The notes: generated by a model from the sequence alone, not told the origin. DNA of 64,000 nucleotides from Temnothorax longispinosus (GCF_030848805.1 NC_092367.1:11179591-11243590); one strand, 5' to 3'. Positions 9,598 to 21,216 are shown, numbered from the stretch's first letter. Translations and numbers: made by a program.

Positions 9598-11415
9598 AGT
9601 CCAGTCATTTTAGACGAAAATACGGCTTCTGTGCAAAAAAATTAGATCCTACTTTTTTTAATCGCTTTATTTCATTGTTTTAAATAACATATTAAAAATA
9701 GAGAACGATATCGGCAGGGCTAAAAAAATTATTCAAGATCAAAGGTCACGAAAATCAGTTTTTTGCAAAAATCTCGTTTTGTATGGCTCGGAGGTCAATT
9801 AAGGTGGTTACAAAAAAGAAAGACCATGAAATTTTCTACAAAAATGGTTCTATTCATTTTTCACGTACGATGAACCGTTTGCGAAATACAAAGTGACGAA
9901 TGTGTACGTCGAGCGTTGTATCCATTTCCGCACTACATCTGAGGTAAGATACAAGGCGCGTAAAGCTAACTTTACACTAAAATTTATTTTGCTAATAATA
10001 ATTACATTAATAACCAACAAACGATTTGCATAGAGAAAAATTAAGAAAGTGAAAGTAGGGGAGCCAACTTACTGGAGGTATAAAATATGAGTCCCCTGTG
10101 TTGCCAATGAGAAGTATAGTAACCTTGGCCACGTTCCGTAACGCGCATATGCACGCAGTTTCTATAGTAAAAATAAAGGAAAACTTAAAACAATAAAAAT
10201 CTTTGAAAATCGTCCTGATTTATATCAAGCTGCAGAAGTTTTTCAACAAAAAAATTGTTCTCAACAACTTATATTTGAGAATGGAGTACGGATAATTTTG
10301 GCGATGTATGGAGCTCCTAAGTCGGAAACATCTCTTGATAACTATCGGTACTTAAGTTTTGCAAAATTGACTACATTCAATACTGCTGTAAAATTATAAT
10401 CGCTTCCACCTACAACTGCAGCAGCTCAACAACACCAGTACCGTTTCGTGTATATTACCAGGTCCAAACATGGCTGGGAAAAGATATAGATCCACAACAG
10501 TGGGGCTGGATCTTAAATAACAATATTTTAGAGCCCGTTACAACGTTGTTACCACCTGCGCCGGACAGTATTCTTAATAGTATTTTTTGCAATTGTACAA
10601 AAGGATGCGGTGCAAACTGAGGCTGCAAAAAAATCGGATTATCTTACTCCATTGTATGCGGCAACTGTCATGGACAATCATGTCTTAATGCCATGCCTGA
10701 AGCTTCTGCTGCTAATACGTCCGATAATTATTCCACTGAGTATGATGAGATTGATCCGACTGATCTTTTATTAACAAACACGAGTGAAGATGATAAAAAT
10801 AACGAAGATGTTGAACTAGAAGAACCTATTGATGAAATAGAAATACATGATATTCCTGAAGAAGATGATAAAACGTAATTTTTTTAAATGATAAAGATAA
10901 AGATTAAATAAAAAAAAATAAAAAAAAATTAAAAAATTAAAAAATAAAAATTAATAATTAATTTTTTTTAATGATAAAAATAACGAAGATGATAAAACGT
11001 AATTTTTTTATATTTGACATAGATTAGGCTTACTGGGGACACCATGTAAAAAAAACGCGCCTTGTATCTTACTTACCTCAAAGGTGGTGCGGAAATGGAT
11101 ACAACGCTCGACGTACACATTCGTCACTTTGTATTTCGCAAACGGTTCATCGTACGTGAAAAATGAATAGAACCATTTTTGTAGAAAATTTCATGATCTT
11201 TCTTTTTTTGTAACCACCTTAATTGACCTCCGAGCCATACAAAACGAGATTTTCGCAAAAAACTGATTTTCGTGATCTTTGATTTTGAATAATTTTTTTA
11301 GCCCTGCCGATATCGTTCTTTATTTTTAATATGTTATTTAAAACAACAAAGTAAAGCGATTAAAAAAAAGTAGGATCTGATTTTTTTGCACAAAAAACCT
11401 AAAATGACTGGACTA
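9598..11415. mobile_element. 1.8-kb DNA transposon with about 360-bp TIRs
   Basis: 9598-9962 and 11049-11415 are inverted copies, about 90% alike by eye, with ends AGTCCAGTCATTTTA / TAAAATGACTGGACT. The interior carries a broken CXC-domain gene. I could not fix the target duplication. Long TIRs around one short gene suggest an internally deleted copy of a larger autonomous element. Confidence 0.7.
10198..10878 (+). pseudogene. Transposon gene with CXC (tesmin/TSO1-like) cysteine domain, broken
   Basis: The upstream segment (10198-10400) reads a helical region ending at a stop. After a frameshift near 10446 one frame continues to 10878. In order it shows a WGW-containing stretch (QQWGWILNNN), LPPAPDSILN, then a cysteine-rich segment with CNC, CGAN, GCKK, CGNCHGQSC spacing, then an acidic tail (DDKNNEDVELEEP). 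Proteins with this order occur widely in animal transposable elements. The cysteine domain resembles the DNA-binding CXC domain, so a DNA-binding role is inferred. One in-frame TGA lies where a cysteine codon is expected inside the CXC region. It encodes no intact protein. Confidence 0.6.
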
Positions 11416-12146
11416 TTTGGGGGCCGCTAAATCCCTCTTATCTTGCTAGACTCTTTGCGTTTCAGACTTTGCATCATTATCTCGGCTCGTAAAATACGGT
11501 GACAAAAAATAAAAACCCTTTTATTATATAATTCAAACCCAAGCTATCGATTAAACTTACTCCAAACTTGGTCGGTTCACGTATTTACCGTATTCACCGT
11601 TATTCACCGTTATTAAAATTCAATAATCTAAGTATCTCTCAACTCGTCGGCTTACGTATAGACACACTGTCTCTCGCTGCAGATACACTTACAATTAGAG
11701 CGAGATAAAAAACGCGTCACCGATTTCAGTAACGCACAACGTCCAATAGATGCGTGCGCCGCGGGAATTACGCCGAAGATTAGTGGCTTGAGATACGTAT
11801 ATGCGCTCTGGCGCTTGGCCCAAGAATATTGTAACGCGATTGGTGAATCGGCAGAGAGATGCTGCCTCGACCTGCAATAACCGGCAGTCATTCAGAGGCC
11901 TAAAATAAAGTCGTTCCATATATCAAAACGTGTTTGGCTTGCATCACCCGTATCCCTTTCCTTGCCCTCATATCCTGTCAGATATTTCCCCGTGCAAAGA
12001 ATGTCATAAAAACTGACTTATAAAAAGTCAACTTATAAAAATTTCTTAATAATAATTTCGAAATAAATAGACAACTTATAGAAAAATTATAATATAATCA
12101 GAGAGAAACCTGAGAGCGGCCATCGGTTGATGCTGTCCCCTAATAG

Positions 12147-12318
12147 CTCCCGCACACGGGACGCGGAAGCGCTTGCCGCGTGACAATTAAGCAGGAGCGA
12201 CGCGGTAGCTAATCAAAGTTTGATCGAGTTTAACTTTTTCTGCGCGGCGGAATATTTGGTTGGCTATGACACCAACTTCCATCGCGCGGCAAGAGTTACC
12301 GCATTCCGTGTGCAGAAG
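12147..12318. mobile_element. MITE with CGCACACGG ends
   Basis: CCGCACACGGGACGCGGAAG...GCTTGCCGCG on the left is mirrored by CGCGGCAAGAGTTACCGCAT...TGTGTGC on the right. The arms are about 35 bp. It is non-coding and lies downstream of PFAS exon B in gene orientation. Confidence 0.55.
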
Positions 12319-12323
12319 TTATA

Positions 12324-12569
12324 AGAAAGTGCAACTCAACTATGTCCGTTTCGTTCGGTAACGGTACATTGTTCGTGTCCGTGCTATGGTTCATGTCCGA
12401 ACTACTCAGATGAAAGATAGTCAAGATGATTGTTAATCCTTATCTGATTCATTTATTCATCTCATTTGACTCTCATCTCGACTATCTTCCATCTGAGTAA
12501 TTCGAACACGGACACGAACCATGTACCGTTACTGAGCAAAACAGACGCAACCGTTGAGTTGCACTTTCT
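12324..12569. mobile_element. Foldback MITE, about 100-bp arms
   Basis: AGAAAGTGCAACTCAAC at the left is mirrored by GTTGAGTTGCACTTTCT at the right. Inverted similarity continues inward through GGTAACGGTACAT, GTTCGTGTCCGTG and CTCAGATG. It abuts the previous MITE and lies about 100 bp past the PFAS exon B splice donor. Confidence 0.65.
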
Positions 12570-12671
12570 CAGGAGACAGGCCAAAAATGCGACTTCCGCC
12601 GGCTTCAGAAAGAACAAAGGGACGTGGCCGCTATCAGGTTTCTCTTTGTTATAATTAATAATAAGTCTTAC

Positions 12672-12916
12672 CTTCTTAGCTAGATTTGCATCTATAGTTC
12701 CTAATCCCCCACTGAACATTATAGGCTTGATCCATTCTCGCCTAACCCCTGCATCATCCGTCGCTCCATAAGAACGTACGAAACCAGATATTACAGGCTC
12801 TCCAAATTTGTTTCCATAATCAGAAGCACCGTTGCTGGCTTCGATTACTATTTCTAACGGCGATGCTAAGTTACCGGGATAAACTTTATCTTTTTCTTCC
12901 CATGGCAAATCATAAC
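12672..12916 (-). CDS. PFAS: Phosphoribosylformylglycinamidine synthase, exon B (partial gene)
   Basis: This 245-bp internal exon encodes 81 codons after a split Gly codon. The protein runs YDLPWEE...YPGNLASPLEIVIEASNGASDYGNKFGEPVISGF and later REWIKPIMFSGGLGTID (the full stretch is at 12672-12914). This is the strongly conserved FGAM synthase core. The enzyme converts FGAR plus glutamine and ATP to FGAM, the fourth step of cytosolic de novo purine synthesis. Reading on the minus strand, the acceptor is a pyrimidine-rich tract ending TTTTTCAG at 12917 and the donor is AAG|GTAAGA at 12671. The start frame matches exon A exactly (phase 1). The next downstream exon is not in 1-12671. No stop or frameshift is present, so the gene looks functional here. 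Confidence 0.92.
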
Positions 12917-13059
12917 CTGAAAAATATAAACAATTGGCACACTGCAGAGAATAATAAAATAACAATGAGTGCGTTTAAGAGACGCAACCGTTGAGTGAGC
13001 GCTCAGTGATTCTTAATACGATTGATTCTTGCCTTTATTGGTTCTTCTCCGGATCTAAA

Positions 13060-13228
13060 GGCCGAACACATAGAAAAACTTAAGCAATAAGACGTTAACA
13101 GTAAACAAATCATCCAATGACAATCAAGAACTTAAGACAAAACGTAAGCAGTAGCGAATCCATACCGTTGATTTCCTTACTTCTTTTCTTACGTCTTACT
13201 GCTTAAGTTTTCCTATGTGCCCGGGCCT
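13060..13228. mobile_element. MITE with TAA duplication and AGGCC ends
   Basis: AGGCCGAACACATAGAAAAA and the mirrored ...CTATGTGCCCGGGCCT form arms of about 45 bp. TAA flanks both sides (13057-13059, 13229-13231). It is similar in design to 3636-3786, and a PIF/Harbinger origin is inferred. Confidence 0.65.
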
Positions 13229-13308
13229 TAAGTGTAAAAACCAATCATAATAAAAAGTCATTGAATGCTCACTAAGCTGCTTTTTCTCCTGAACGCAGCC
13301 AATGACTA

Positions 13309-13566
13309 CGTTTACACAGTCCAATTTACGCTGAAGGGAGCTTTCCAGCAAACGACACAAATCGACACAAATGTCGTTTTGTCTTTGTTACTCATTGCCA
13401 AAAAAGAAAGATAGAACGATACTTGTGTCGGCTTGTGTCCGCGCTTGCTGGAAAGCTTCCGATGTAATAACTTCGTCGTAAAAGAGCGTTTATGTGGCAT
13501 TTAACATCAGTAGTTATAACATCAATGTTATAACTTCGGCGTAAATCGAGCCGTGTAAACGTAATC
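13309..13566. mobile_element. MITE (TACGTTTACAC ends) containing a second MITE
   Basis: The outer ends TACGTTTACACAGTCCAATT and the mirrored ...GTGTAAACGTAATC are about 30 bp. A second inverted pair, GGGAGCTTTCCAGCAAACG against CGCTTGCTGGAAAGCTTCC at about 13337-13460, marks a nested insertion. Both are non-coding. Confidence 0.6.
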
Positions 13567-13630
13567 GTAATCAGTGGCCCCTATTTATAGTCGAAACTTA
13601 TTTTGAAGACCGCCTTAAGTTTGGTCTTAA

Positions 13631-14155
13631 GGGGATCCTATAGTGGCAGTAATTACCGACATTTAGTTAAAACCTAACCACTTTTAATTGGCTTTACGGA
13701 ATTGCAAAAATTTGGTCTAAAATTAAAGTACGCACAAAAATCTAGAGGGCTAGATCGGTTTTAACTTCCAAAACGAAAAAAAAATTAAAAATTTGGGCAC
13801 ATAGAGCTGTCACTAATGACAATATTTGGTTATACAAAAATACTGCAGTTTATGAAAATCTAGCTCTCTAGGGAAAACATTGAAGAACAATATCGTGCAA
13901 TTACAACTACGATAGAAGTCTAGAAAAAAAGTGTCAGTGTTTTAACTTTTATACATGCGGAATGACAAGAAGAGCAGTATAATGGCGTGTAGCGAGAGAT
14001 GACGCAGCAATCGAAACAAGGACAGATGCCTCTCGTTAGACAAGGGCAGATATAGGCCGGTAATATAGAAAATGATAGAAAACGAATTAGAACGGAATTA
14101 AAAATGTTCGACATTATCGACGTCGAGGAAGTTCGGCCTTCGCTATAGGATCCCC
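13631..14155. mobile_element. TTAA-flanked element 'C', 525 bp
   Basis: The ends GGGGATCCTATAG / CTATAGGATCCCC are perfect for 13 bp, with TTAA outside (13627-13630, 14156-14159). It is non-coding. The GGGG start differs from classic piggyBac CCC ends. Confidence 0.7.
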
Positions 14156-14159
14156 TTAA

Positions 14160-15066
14160 GGCGTCCTCTAGATTTATAGTCGATAAATGAGACAAAACTT
14201 GAGAAAAAACTCAAAACATGACTTATCGAAGATAAACTTATTTCAGAACGTCTTGACATGTTTCATAAACGTATCTTATTTGGCATAAGCATGTACTTAA
14301 GCTTATGTTATTAGATATGATTTCATATTAGTCAATTAAAACGATCTTATTTGACGTACACGTTAGCAAATAAGACGCGTACGTACATATATATGCTGTC
14401 TTGTAAAAGTTAAAGAGAACGAAAAAGTGATCTGTAGCGCAATTTGTATTGTAGGCAAATTGTGCTAAAATATTAGTTGAATTGAGTCCATTATTATGAT
14501 AGACGTTGATTTTATACCTTGATGGTGTCTAGAAATATTAATTATTCACGAAAGCAATAACAACAAAATAAATTTTGGTAAATTTTATACTCGTATTCAG
14601 CAATCTTTAACATTTTAAAAAATAATTAAATTAAATATGTTCTTCTCACACACAAAAAAGATTAGACTCTAAAAGGATTAATTAATATTTAATCTAAATA
14701 TATCATAATAAAAATTATAATAGCAATTAAAGTTTTTGGAAGTGGTGGACAAACCAGTTTATATTTTTAATGCAAACTTTACTTCGAATTTTTATATTTG
14801 TTGTCAGTCATCAGAGGATTTTTTCTGCAGATATTTGAAGACTGGTAGATAATGGATTTTCTCATGATTGAGCGCATACACGATTCTCTCTATTTAGATA
14901 CTAACTTTTTGAATTTTGTTACACTGAGACTTTACTGAGTATGGCGATCTCTCTGATAATGAAGTTTTTAACAAGGCAAGAATTAAGATTATGCAATATA
15001 ATTATAATTAAATTATCGTTTGGGAATATTATATATAACATTAACATAATTATTTTTTAAGGTAAT
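14160..15066. other. No gene seen; AT-rich sequence
   Basis: I find no coding segment, palindrome or dispersed repeat that I can define in this interval. Confidence 0.4.
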
Positions 15067-15252
15067 TATGAAGAAGAGGGGCTTTCTTACCAATTTGGTT
15101 AAAACTTCACAGTTTTGTATATTTTGGTGCGTAAAACATAAATCTGTAAGTTAAAATTGTTGCTCTCAATTTTAGGAAAAACGTTATTAAGTACTAAAAT
15201 TGACTGTTGCGTGGTTAGAATGTCTGTTATACCAACATGATGTAGACGCACA

Positions 15253-15299
<47 letters not shown>
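15067..15299 (-). repeat. Repeat family 'R' copy (inverted) plus (AT)n
   Basis: 15067-15255 is the reverse complement of about 19925-20112, including GAAGAAGAGGGGCTTTC at the outer end. An AT dinucleotide run follows at 15255-15299. Non-coding. Confidence 0.75.
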
Positions 15300-15301
<2 letters not shown>

Positions 15302-16440
15302 CGCTACTACGTTTACTGTGCGGTATTCTACCTTAGTCAGCTATGCTTATTCTAACTTAGCCTGCTACCGGTGCGTGAGTAGGATGCGGCCCAAAGGGTG
15401 TGAATCGCAAGGAGGAAAAGAATGGGGTCGACACAATTTATGTATGATTTTTTTACACTACATATATTTACACATATTTACATGTGGGTTCGTGTCAGTG
15501 TATTAGTAATATCTATGTCTGGCCTGCTGGCCACCTCTTTTCTTCGTTTGCGTGGCTGCGTCATTCAGCTCCCTGGTCGGACTCGTCTGCGTGGCCGCGT
15601 TCGTCGTGGTCGGTGCTCTCGGCCTTCAACGCGGGGGATCGGTTGAGGTGGCAACGTCCCGCGTCCGCTTTGTCGTGGTGGAGGCCACGTTTACTTCCGC
15701 TCGTCCCTCAGGTCGCTTTGCAGTTACCACGGTCGAGCTCGCTTCTGACTGTATGCTAGGCCGTTTCGGCGGGGACTCGTACCGTGGTTCCCGTGTCGAG
15801 GACTGGGTGTTCGTAACGTGCGCGCTTGTGGAGGTTAACACCATCTTTCGCCTTCGGACCGTGAGAGCCTGCAGCGGTATAGGCTGGGTCCGGCGTCACT
15901 TGGTAGGATCTCGGTGTCAAGCGCGGTGTCTTGTCCTTCGTTGCCTTACTGCGGGGAACGTTGGACGCCAGGCGTTCTCTCGTTGGGCGTCCGTGCGCCG
16001 AGTCAGCGACGCGGAGATCCCAATCTGTGTAGCAGGCGGCCGAGCGCCGTTGTGAGCTGCGCTAGTGTCCTCAATCTGTGCGGTGGGACCGGCGTATGTC
16101 ACGTTTCGCGTGGTTAATAGGCGCCTCTTGCGGTGCCAGCGACCGTGCGCTCTGATTGGCCCAGGGCGACTTGCGCCGTGTGGGCGACTGGCGCCGGCTG
16201 TAGGCGACCAGCGCCGAAGTCGGTTTACGCCGAGAAAGCGACTCGCGCTGGAGGCGCTTTATGCTCCTGGCGACTGGCGCCGGGAAGATGTGTCTGAGCC
16301 CGTAGGGGGTCTCCCTTTATACTAGTCGGTGCAGAATTTTGAACTCGCGAAGCTGCCCCGGCGATACGACGCCTAGCGGCGTTGCTGCAAACTGCCGGTA
16401 TTACAGGCATCGCGCAGGGATGTATCATTGGTGGCGCGGA
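15300..16440. other. GC-rich stretch, probably retroelement-derived
   Basis: It contrasts sharply with the AT-rich surroundings. Several overlapping ORFs in all frames (for example 15552-16055 plus) reflect GC content rather than a recognised protein. It may be an LTR or the untranslated leader of a retroelement, but no TG...CA limits or primer-binding site could be fixed. Confidence 0.35.
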
Positions 16441-16445
16441 CCACC

Positions 16446-16448
<3 letters not shown>

Positions 16449-16481
<33 letters not shown>

Positions 16482-16536
16482 GGGGAGCCGATATATATAT
16501 ATATATATATATATATATCGGCTCCCCCTTTTTTTT
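16449..16536. repeat. AT microsatellites around a GGGGGAGCCGAT hairpin
   Basis: Two AT runs (about 16449-16476 and 16491-16517) are interspersed with AAAAGGGGGAGCCGATAT and its complement ATATCGGCTCCCCCTTTT. The whole can fold into one hairpin. Confidence 0.7.
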
Positions 16537-16788
16537 ATACATTCTCGTGCTTGGGAAGTCTCTCGGTCATACACTAATCCTTCCATCCCTCTAACTCCTT
16601 TTGATCATTTTGTTTATTCCGGATTAGCCGATTTATCGGTGGACTCGGAATAATCTTTCTCTATTACTTCGGGTTAGCTGACTCGTCAGTGGACTCAGAG
16701 TATTCTTTTGATTTCTTTAATCTCCAAAACCCGAGGTGACTTTCCTGCAGTTAGCGAACTTTAATATTTAACAACCCGCTAACTTGTA

Positions 16789-17409
16789 GTGGATTCGGGC
16801 GGTCTCACCCGCAAGAAGTCGCGAAACGCCGCGAAACACGAAAGGAATCGTCGGAATAAGCGGCCGCGAAGGGAGGTTGAAAAACAATTGTTGGAATTCC
16901 GCCAGGAACAAGTTAACGCTGGTCCTCCGCGACTCGCCACTCCGCTAGCTCCACCAGCTCTTTTGGAGGAACCACCGTCGCCGCCTCCTCCTAATTCGCC
17001 TTCCCGCCCCCTTTGTTATCGCGTGCTCCCCGATACACCTGATTCTTCCCCCCTGTTCAAATCTTCGTATTTCTCGGTTCGTTCCGGGGAACTTCCCGAT
17101 TCCCCCTCCCTCTCGCCTGCCTCCAATCCTTCCCCTATACAGGAAAGGTCATATTCCCTTGTTCCTTTCGAGGAACTTTCCAGAGGACCATTCCCGATGC
17201 TGTCGACCGCCTCGACCGCTGAGGTTCTCGAGGAAGGTTCTCAACACCCGCATTTCCTTCTCAATATACCCGCGTATTTTCTTCCTCATACTAAACATAT
17301 TCCGGAAAGGACTTTTACCATTGGTCCTGGGGAGTTTCACATTAACGAACTCCGCTCGGTCATCCTCAGGGCCGATCCTCGCCACTCTCGTTTTTATCCC
17401 CAACCATGA
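16789..17409 (+). CDS. 206-aa basic, then proline-rich ORF; probably retroelement-encoded
   Basis: I do not recognise this protein. Residues 8-45 are strongly basic and helical (RKKSRNAAKHERNRRNKR). Residues 45-130 are rich in Pro and Ser, and the last 50 residues contain a more ordered stretch (RTFTIGPGEFHINELRS). It lies about 420 bp before an LTR-like block (17830-18919). This placement recalls the extra ORF after integrase at 58981-59565, but no pol gene is visible upstream. A gag-like or accessory role is possible and unproven. The GC content is higher than in neighbouring DNA. Confidence 0.35.
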   Translation: MDSGGLTRKKSRNAAKHERNRRNKRPRREVEKQLLEFRQEQVNAGPPRLATPLAPPALLEEPPSPPPPNSPSRPLCYRVLPDTPDSSPLFKSSYFSVRSGELPDSPSLSPASNPSPIQERSYSLVPFEELSRGPFPMLSTASTAEVLEEGSQHPHFLLNIPAYFLPHTKHIPERTFTIGPGEFHINELRSVILRADPRHSRFYPQP

Positions 17410-17637
17410 ATTCCTGTATAAAATTCCCGTTTACCTTCTAAAAGAATTATTCCATCGCTTCACAGCCACCCTCGAGGAAGTAGTCGATCCCGAGGTGATC
17501 ACCAGAGACTGATAATTAACACGCCTTATAGTATAGATATTATTTATTTTCCTTTATGTTTTAATTTAATTCAAATACTCATATACATCCCACACATACA
17601 TAGTTAAATTCATGTAACTTCAATCCTAAAACTATAC

Positions 17638-17748
17638 CTACAGCACGAAATATTGCAGCAACTTGCAGCAACATTGCAGCAATATTACAATATAGCTGCA
17701 ATATTGCTGCAATGTTGCTGCAAGTTGCTGCAATATTTCGTGCTGTAG
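17638..17748. repeat. Near-perfect hairpin, about 49-bp arms
   Basis: CCTACAGCACGAAATATTGC on the left is mirrored by GCAATATTTCGTGCTGTAGG on the right. The arms contain internal GCAGCAA repeats, and the spacer is about 12 bp. It is probably a tiny MITE. The target duplication is not resolved. Confidence 0.7.
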
Positions 17749-17829
17749 GGGTAATTGTAATAATAGCGGGCAGGATGTGCATTGAATAGGTTTCCCCTTC
17801 AAAGATCCTGCCCAATCACCCCCGCACCA

Positions 17830-18919
17830 ATGTAACACCCGCGGTAACTATACACTCACACACACAGATAACATACACTCCGGTTTATCTCAATACCTGA
17901 TTCTCTACTCAATGTCAGCAACAAGTATTATTTTATTGTAATAAATGTTTAGTCTGTTTGTAAGATTAAGGGGAGGTTACCGTTAAAAAAATCAAATTTT
18001 TTTTTGCTTAATTTTTTACTACGTAAAACTTTAAACGCGTTTTTCTCGAAACAGCATTTTTCGGCGCGCGGGGCGCTCTACAGCTTCAACGGATGAACCG
18101 ATTTTAATAAATGACGGTGCAAAAGAAAGGAAATTTAATTTAGGGGGCCTTCAGGAAGCGTTTTTTTTTCAAAAAATTGGTTGCAAATAATTTTTTTCGA
18201 ACGTTGAAGCAAAAGAAAACAAGAAAAAAAAAGGTTTTTTTTTTCAAACGGCCACCATTTTGTTATAAGGGGGTTTTTTAAAAATCGGAAAACGATAAGG
18301 CCCCCCAAATTTAATCTATTTTAATAATTTTTTTGGTTTTTTGTTTCCGATCAGCTGGCAAGGCTGTGGAATGCCCCGCGCACATAGAACCACGCCGTGT
18401 GGACTGAGAGCTGGAGCCGCCATTTTTAATTATTTTCTTCCGAAAAAATTCTAAATTAATCTTCATTTGTGTACAAATAAAAGCCGCGAAAATTTTTTTC
18501 TAAATGTACTTATTTTATATTAAAAAAAATTCCTGAAATTGAGGCATTTTTTGGGCCTCTGAACGGTAACCTCCCCTTAAATTAAATGGTCCTCTATTTT
18601 AAATAAGACCTCGCTCTCAAATCCCTTCCACCTCTTGAAATCGCACGAGGTCCAATCCTGAGTTAAAGGGATTGAATTCCCTGACTCGAAAGAAGACCGA
18701 CGATCGCACCGCTCACGGAAGGCGTCTTACCGTCCCTACGGACGTTGACCCTTTTTGAGCCATTGAAAGTGCGCTCGGCTCGTGCCACGCGCTTCAGAGC
18801 GTGTACCTGCGAGCAACAGAGTAAGTATCTGCTTGCGTCCTTCCTTACCCCTACCCCTCTGGTTAGCCTTTTCTTTGCTTCCTAGTTTTTCTCATTCAAA
18901 TCCTGGGGTTGGACGTAAC
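17830..18919. mobile_element. LTR-like block (TGTAACACC...GACGTAACA) with nested element D
   Basis: The block has TGT...ACA termini that are inverted at the ends (TGTAAC / GTAACA). It contains AATAAATG at 17940 on the plus strand. Read on the minus strand it begins TGTTACGTCC, as in many insect Gypsy LTRs, and is followed by TTGGTGCGGGGGTGATTGG, a weak primer-binding-site candidate. The orientation is therefore undecided. Without the 607-bp nested element it is about 480 bp. Confidence 0.45.
17970..18576. mobile_element. TTAA-flanked element 'D', 607 bp
   Basis: The ends GGGGAGGTTACCGTT / AACGGTAACCTCCCC are perfect for 15 bp, with TTAA outside (17966-17969, 18577-18580). It is rich in poly(A)/poly(T) and non-coding. 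It interrupts the LTR-like block and so is younger than it. Confidence 0.75.
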
Positions 18920-18922
18920 ACT

Positions 18923-19009
18923 GCTTTAAAAAAAGCATAAACTCTATTTCTATTATCTTTTTTAACTATATAGTTAAGAAATATAATAGGAATAGAGTTA
19001 ATGCTTTCT
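18923..19009. repeat. Hairpin of about 40-bp arms
   Basis: GCTTTAAAAAAAGCATAAAC...TCTATTTCTATTAT is mirrored by ATAATAGGAATAGAGTTAAT...GCTTTCTTTAAG. It lies between the LTR-like block and element E. Non-coding. Confidence 0.55.
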
Positions 19010-19013
19010 TTAA

Positions 19014-19776
19014 GGTGGTTTATTCGCGACTATGTGAGTCAAAATAAACCTCATTTTAAAACTTCTAATTTCATACACTTTCATAGTCGACTAAATTCAT
19101 TAATGAATTTCTCAAAATGATTGTATATCACAAATCGAATAAATAATCAATAATAAAAAAGAGGCGAATGAAAATAGTCCAATTTTCTTAGCGTAGTACA
19201 GAAGAGCTTCAGATGTGGCAACGTCGCAACATTCATGTAAACAAATGGTTGCACGTGTATCGTTCGGAGCAATAAACTTAGAGGTTAATTTTATTTAAGT
19301 GCAACATTTACTTTTATATCATGAACGAACAACCGCGTTTTAACCTATGCAACTCGCGTTATGAATTCAAAGCGCGACGTTGCCACATATCCGAAGTTTG
19401 TGATCACAGTGAGGAATGGACTGAAATCGATGTCTTTTAACTAATTTTGTGAACATTCTATACGGTTGAGATTGTTGGCTTTGGTACCATATGATTCGGA
19501 AGACACTCCTCTGTTTTTATTCTAATTTTCAACCTGATCTGTCTTTTCTATAATTTACTACCATCAATTTATCTCAAAATTACGGTCTCTCACGCGTCGT
19601 CCGCCATAAACGCAATGCTTAAGATAGGGAAAAAAGCATATTTTTAGACAATAATATCTCGGAAACTACACGGTCAATCCATTTCAAATTTAGCATGAAG
19701 ATTCGTCAGTTGCTTAATTACTTTTACTGAAAAAACTGCATCGATCTGTTTTCATAGGTTATATGGACATACCACC
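19014..19776. mobile_element. TTAA-flanked element 'E', 763 bp, with nested MITE
   Basis: GGTGGTTT at the start and ATACCACC at the end are flanked by TTAA at 19010-19013 and 19777-19780. The terminal repeat is short and degenerate. A nested inverted pair (CTTCAGATGTGGCAACGTCGC against GCGACGTTGCCACATATCCGAAG, about 19208-19400) marks a second insertion. Confidence 0.55.
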
Positions 19777-19781
19777 TTAAA

Positions 19782-20107
19782 GCAGAAAATAATTAGTATA
19801 TTAAAAAGTCTATATAAATACAAAGTCAAATAATAGCAATTAAGGGCGCCAGACTATTATGAAAAGTTGCTGTTATACTGCACTATTACTATAATTCCAT
19901 GTACTTTTACGTCACTACGCATGATCATGTGCGTCTACATCATGTTGGTATAACAGACATTCTAACCACGCAACAGTCAATTTTAGTACTTAATAACGTT
20001 TTTCCTAAAATTGAGAGCAACAATTTTAACTTACAGATTTATGTTTTACGCACCAAAATATACAAAATTGTGAAGTTTTAACCAAATTGGTAAGAAAGCC
20101 CCTCTTC

Positions 20108-20155
<48 letters not shown>
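19782..20155 (+). repeat. Repeat family 'R' copy plus (AT)n
   Basis: 19782-20112 is a direct copy of 21217-21530 and the reverse complement of 15067-15255. An AT run follows at 20111-20155. The segment TTTTACGCACCAAAATATAC is the best conserved core. Confidence 0.75.
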
Positions 20156-20157
<2 letters not shown>

Positions 20158-21214
20158 TATAGGACTTACTACTTGATGAGTTTCAAAACGTTGGAGCGAC
20201 TGATGTACTGTCGGATTTCTTGCACTGACTCTAAGTGCGGAATCGTGACTCAAAGACGGAAGAGATCACGATTATAATCCCGAGACTAAAGCACGAGACT
20301 AGGGCTTGAGACGCTTGAAGAGAGTCGAAAGCTTTTTCAGCGAGAGTGCCGCAATGTCAGGGTTTATATAGGAAAATGTAGGAATGGAAGGGGTGGATTT
20401 CGTGTGGGATGTGTCTGGTTTTCATTTTTGGACTTTTTTGGACTTTTGATTGGCGGGATTATCTTCTAATTTGTGTTTAAGGATTTCTTATTGGGTGGGA
20501 TGGTCTTCACCCAAGAGGTGGATTCTTAAGTTTTCGCCTATCCCGGGGAGCTAGATACGGTTATCGATTTTCGCGGCTGTTCATTGGTGAGTCGTCTCGT
20601 AAGGTCCCCACTGTCTTATCGGGGGTGCAACCCAGCGATTCTTTCAGTGACGTATTTTGTTTTTCGGCTATCGCCGATTTCTCTTTTATTAGGGTTCTGG
20701 GTTCTTAGTTTATCTTGCGCCCTATTTTCAGCACCGACAGACAAATGCATTCCATCTAATCTTAATTGCAGTTTTATTGCGAACAGAAACTTCCGCCACG
20801 TGCTCTTACAAGATTTCCAAAAGCACGTTTTAGACCTCGTTTCTGTTCGTCGGAACATTGCGCGGGCAATTTTGAGCTAGTCGCGCGATGCAATAAAGAT
20901 CCTAAGCAAACTCCGTCTGGGATTAAGGTCCTTTTGGCGCGTCATGTCGCCGTGTTTTATAGTGGTGGGCCAGATAAAGCTGATAAAACATAGTCGTATA
21001 TGCTTTGTCCGTTTGGATTTTGTCGTCTGGAAGTAATCTCTCGATTTCGTTTAGCAAATATAAAGGAAAAATAGGAAATACCGTCGAAATCGTAACTCAC
21101 TTGCCAATGAACAGCCGCCAAATGCTCGGTTCCAATTTTAATCTTAAAAGCAACTCTAAATTTTTAAGAGGTTTCCCCGAAAAAGGGAAATCGTGGAGTC
21201 CACAGGACGTAACA
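20158..21214 (-). mobile_element. Solo-LTR-like sequence with TATA promoter
   Basis: Read on the minus strand it starts TGTTACGTCCTGTGGACTCC at 21214. A TATA box (CCTATATAAACCC) is near 20365, followed by about 200 bp of leader-like sequence. No internal coding region adjoins it. It separates two direct copies of repeat family R, which suggests insertion into or beside them. The exact 3' limit is uncertain because it runs into the AT repeat. Confidence 0.45.
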
Positions 21215-21216
21215 GC

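Noticed and set aside
12462..12671. Ext. of the PFAS ORF past the exon B donor
   Set aside because: After AAG|GTAAGA the frame reads a foldback MITE and loses similarity to FGAM synthase.
15252..15506. ORF beginning with alternating Ile-Tyr
   Set aside because: Translation of an AT microsatellite running into GC-rich sequence; no domain.
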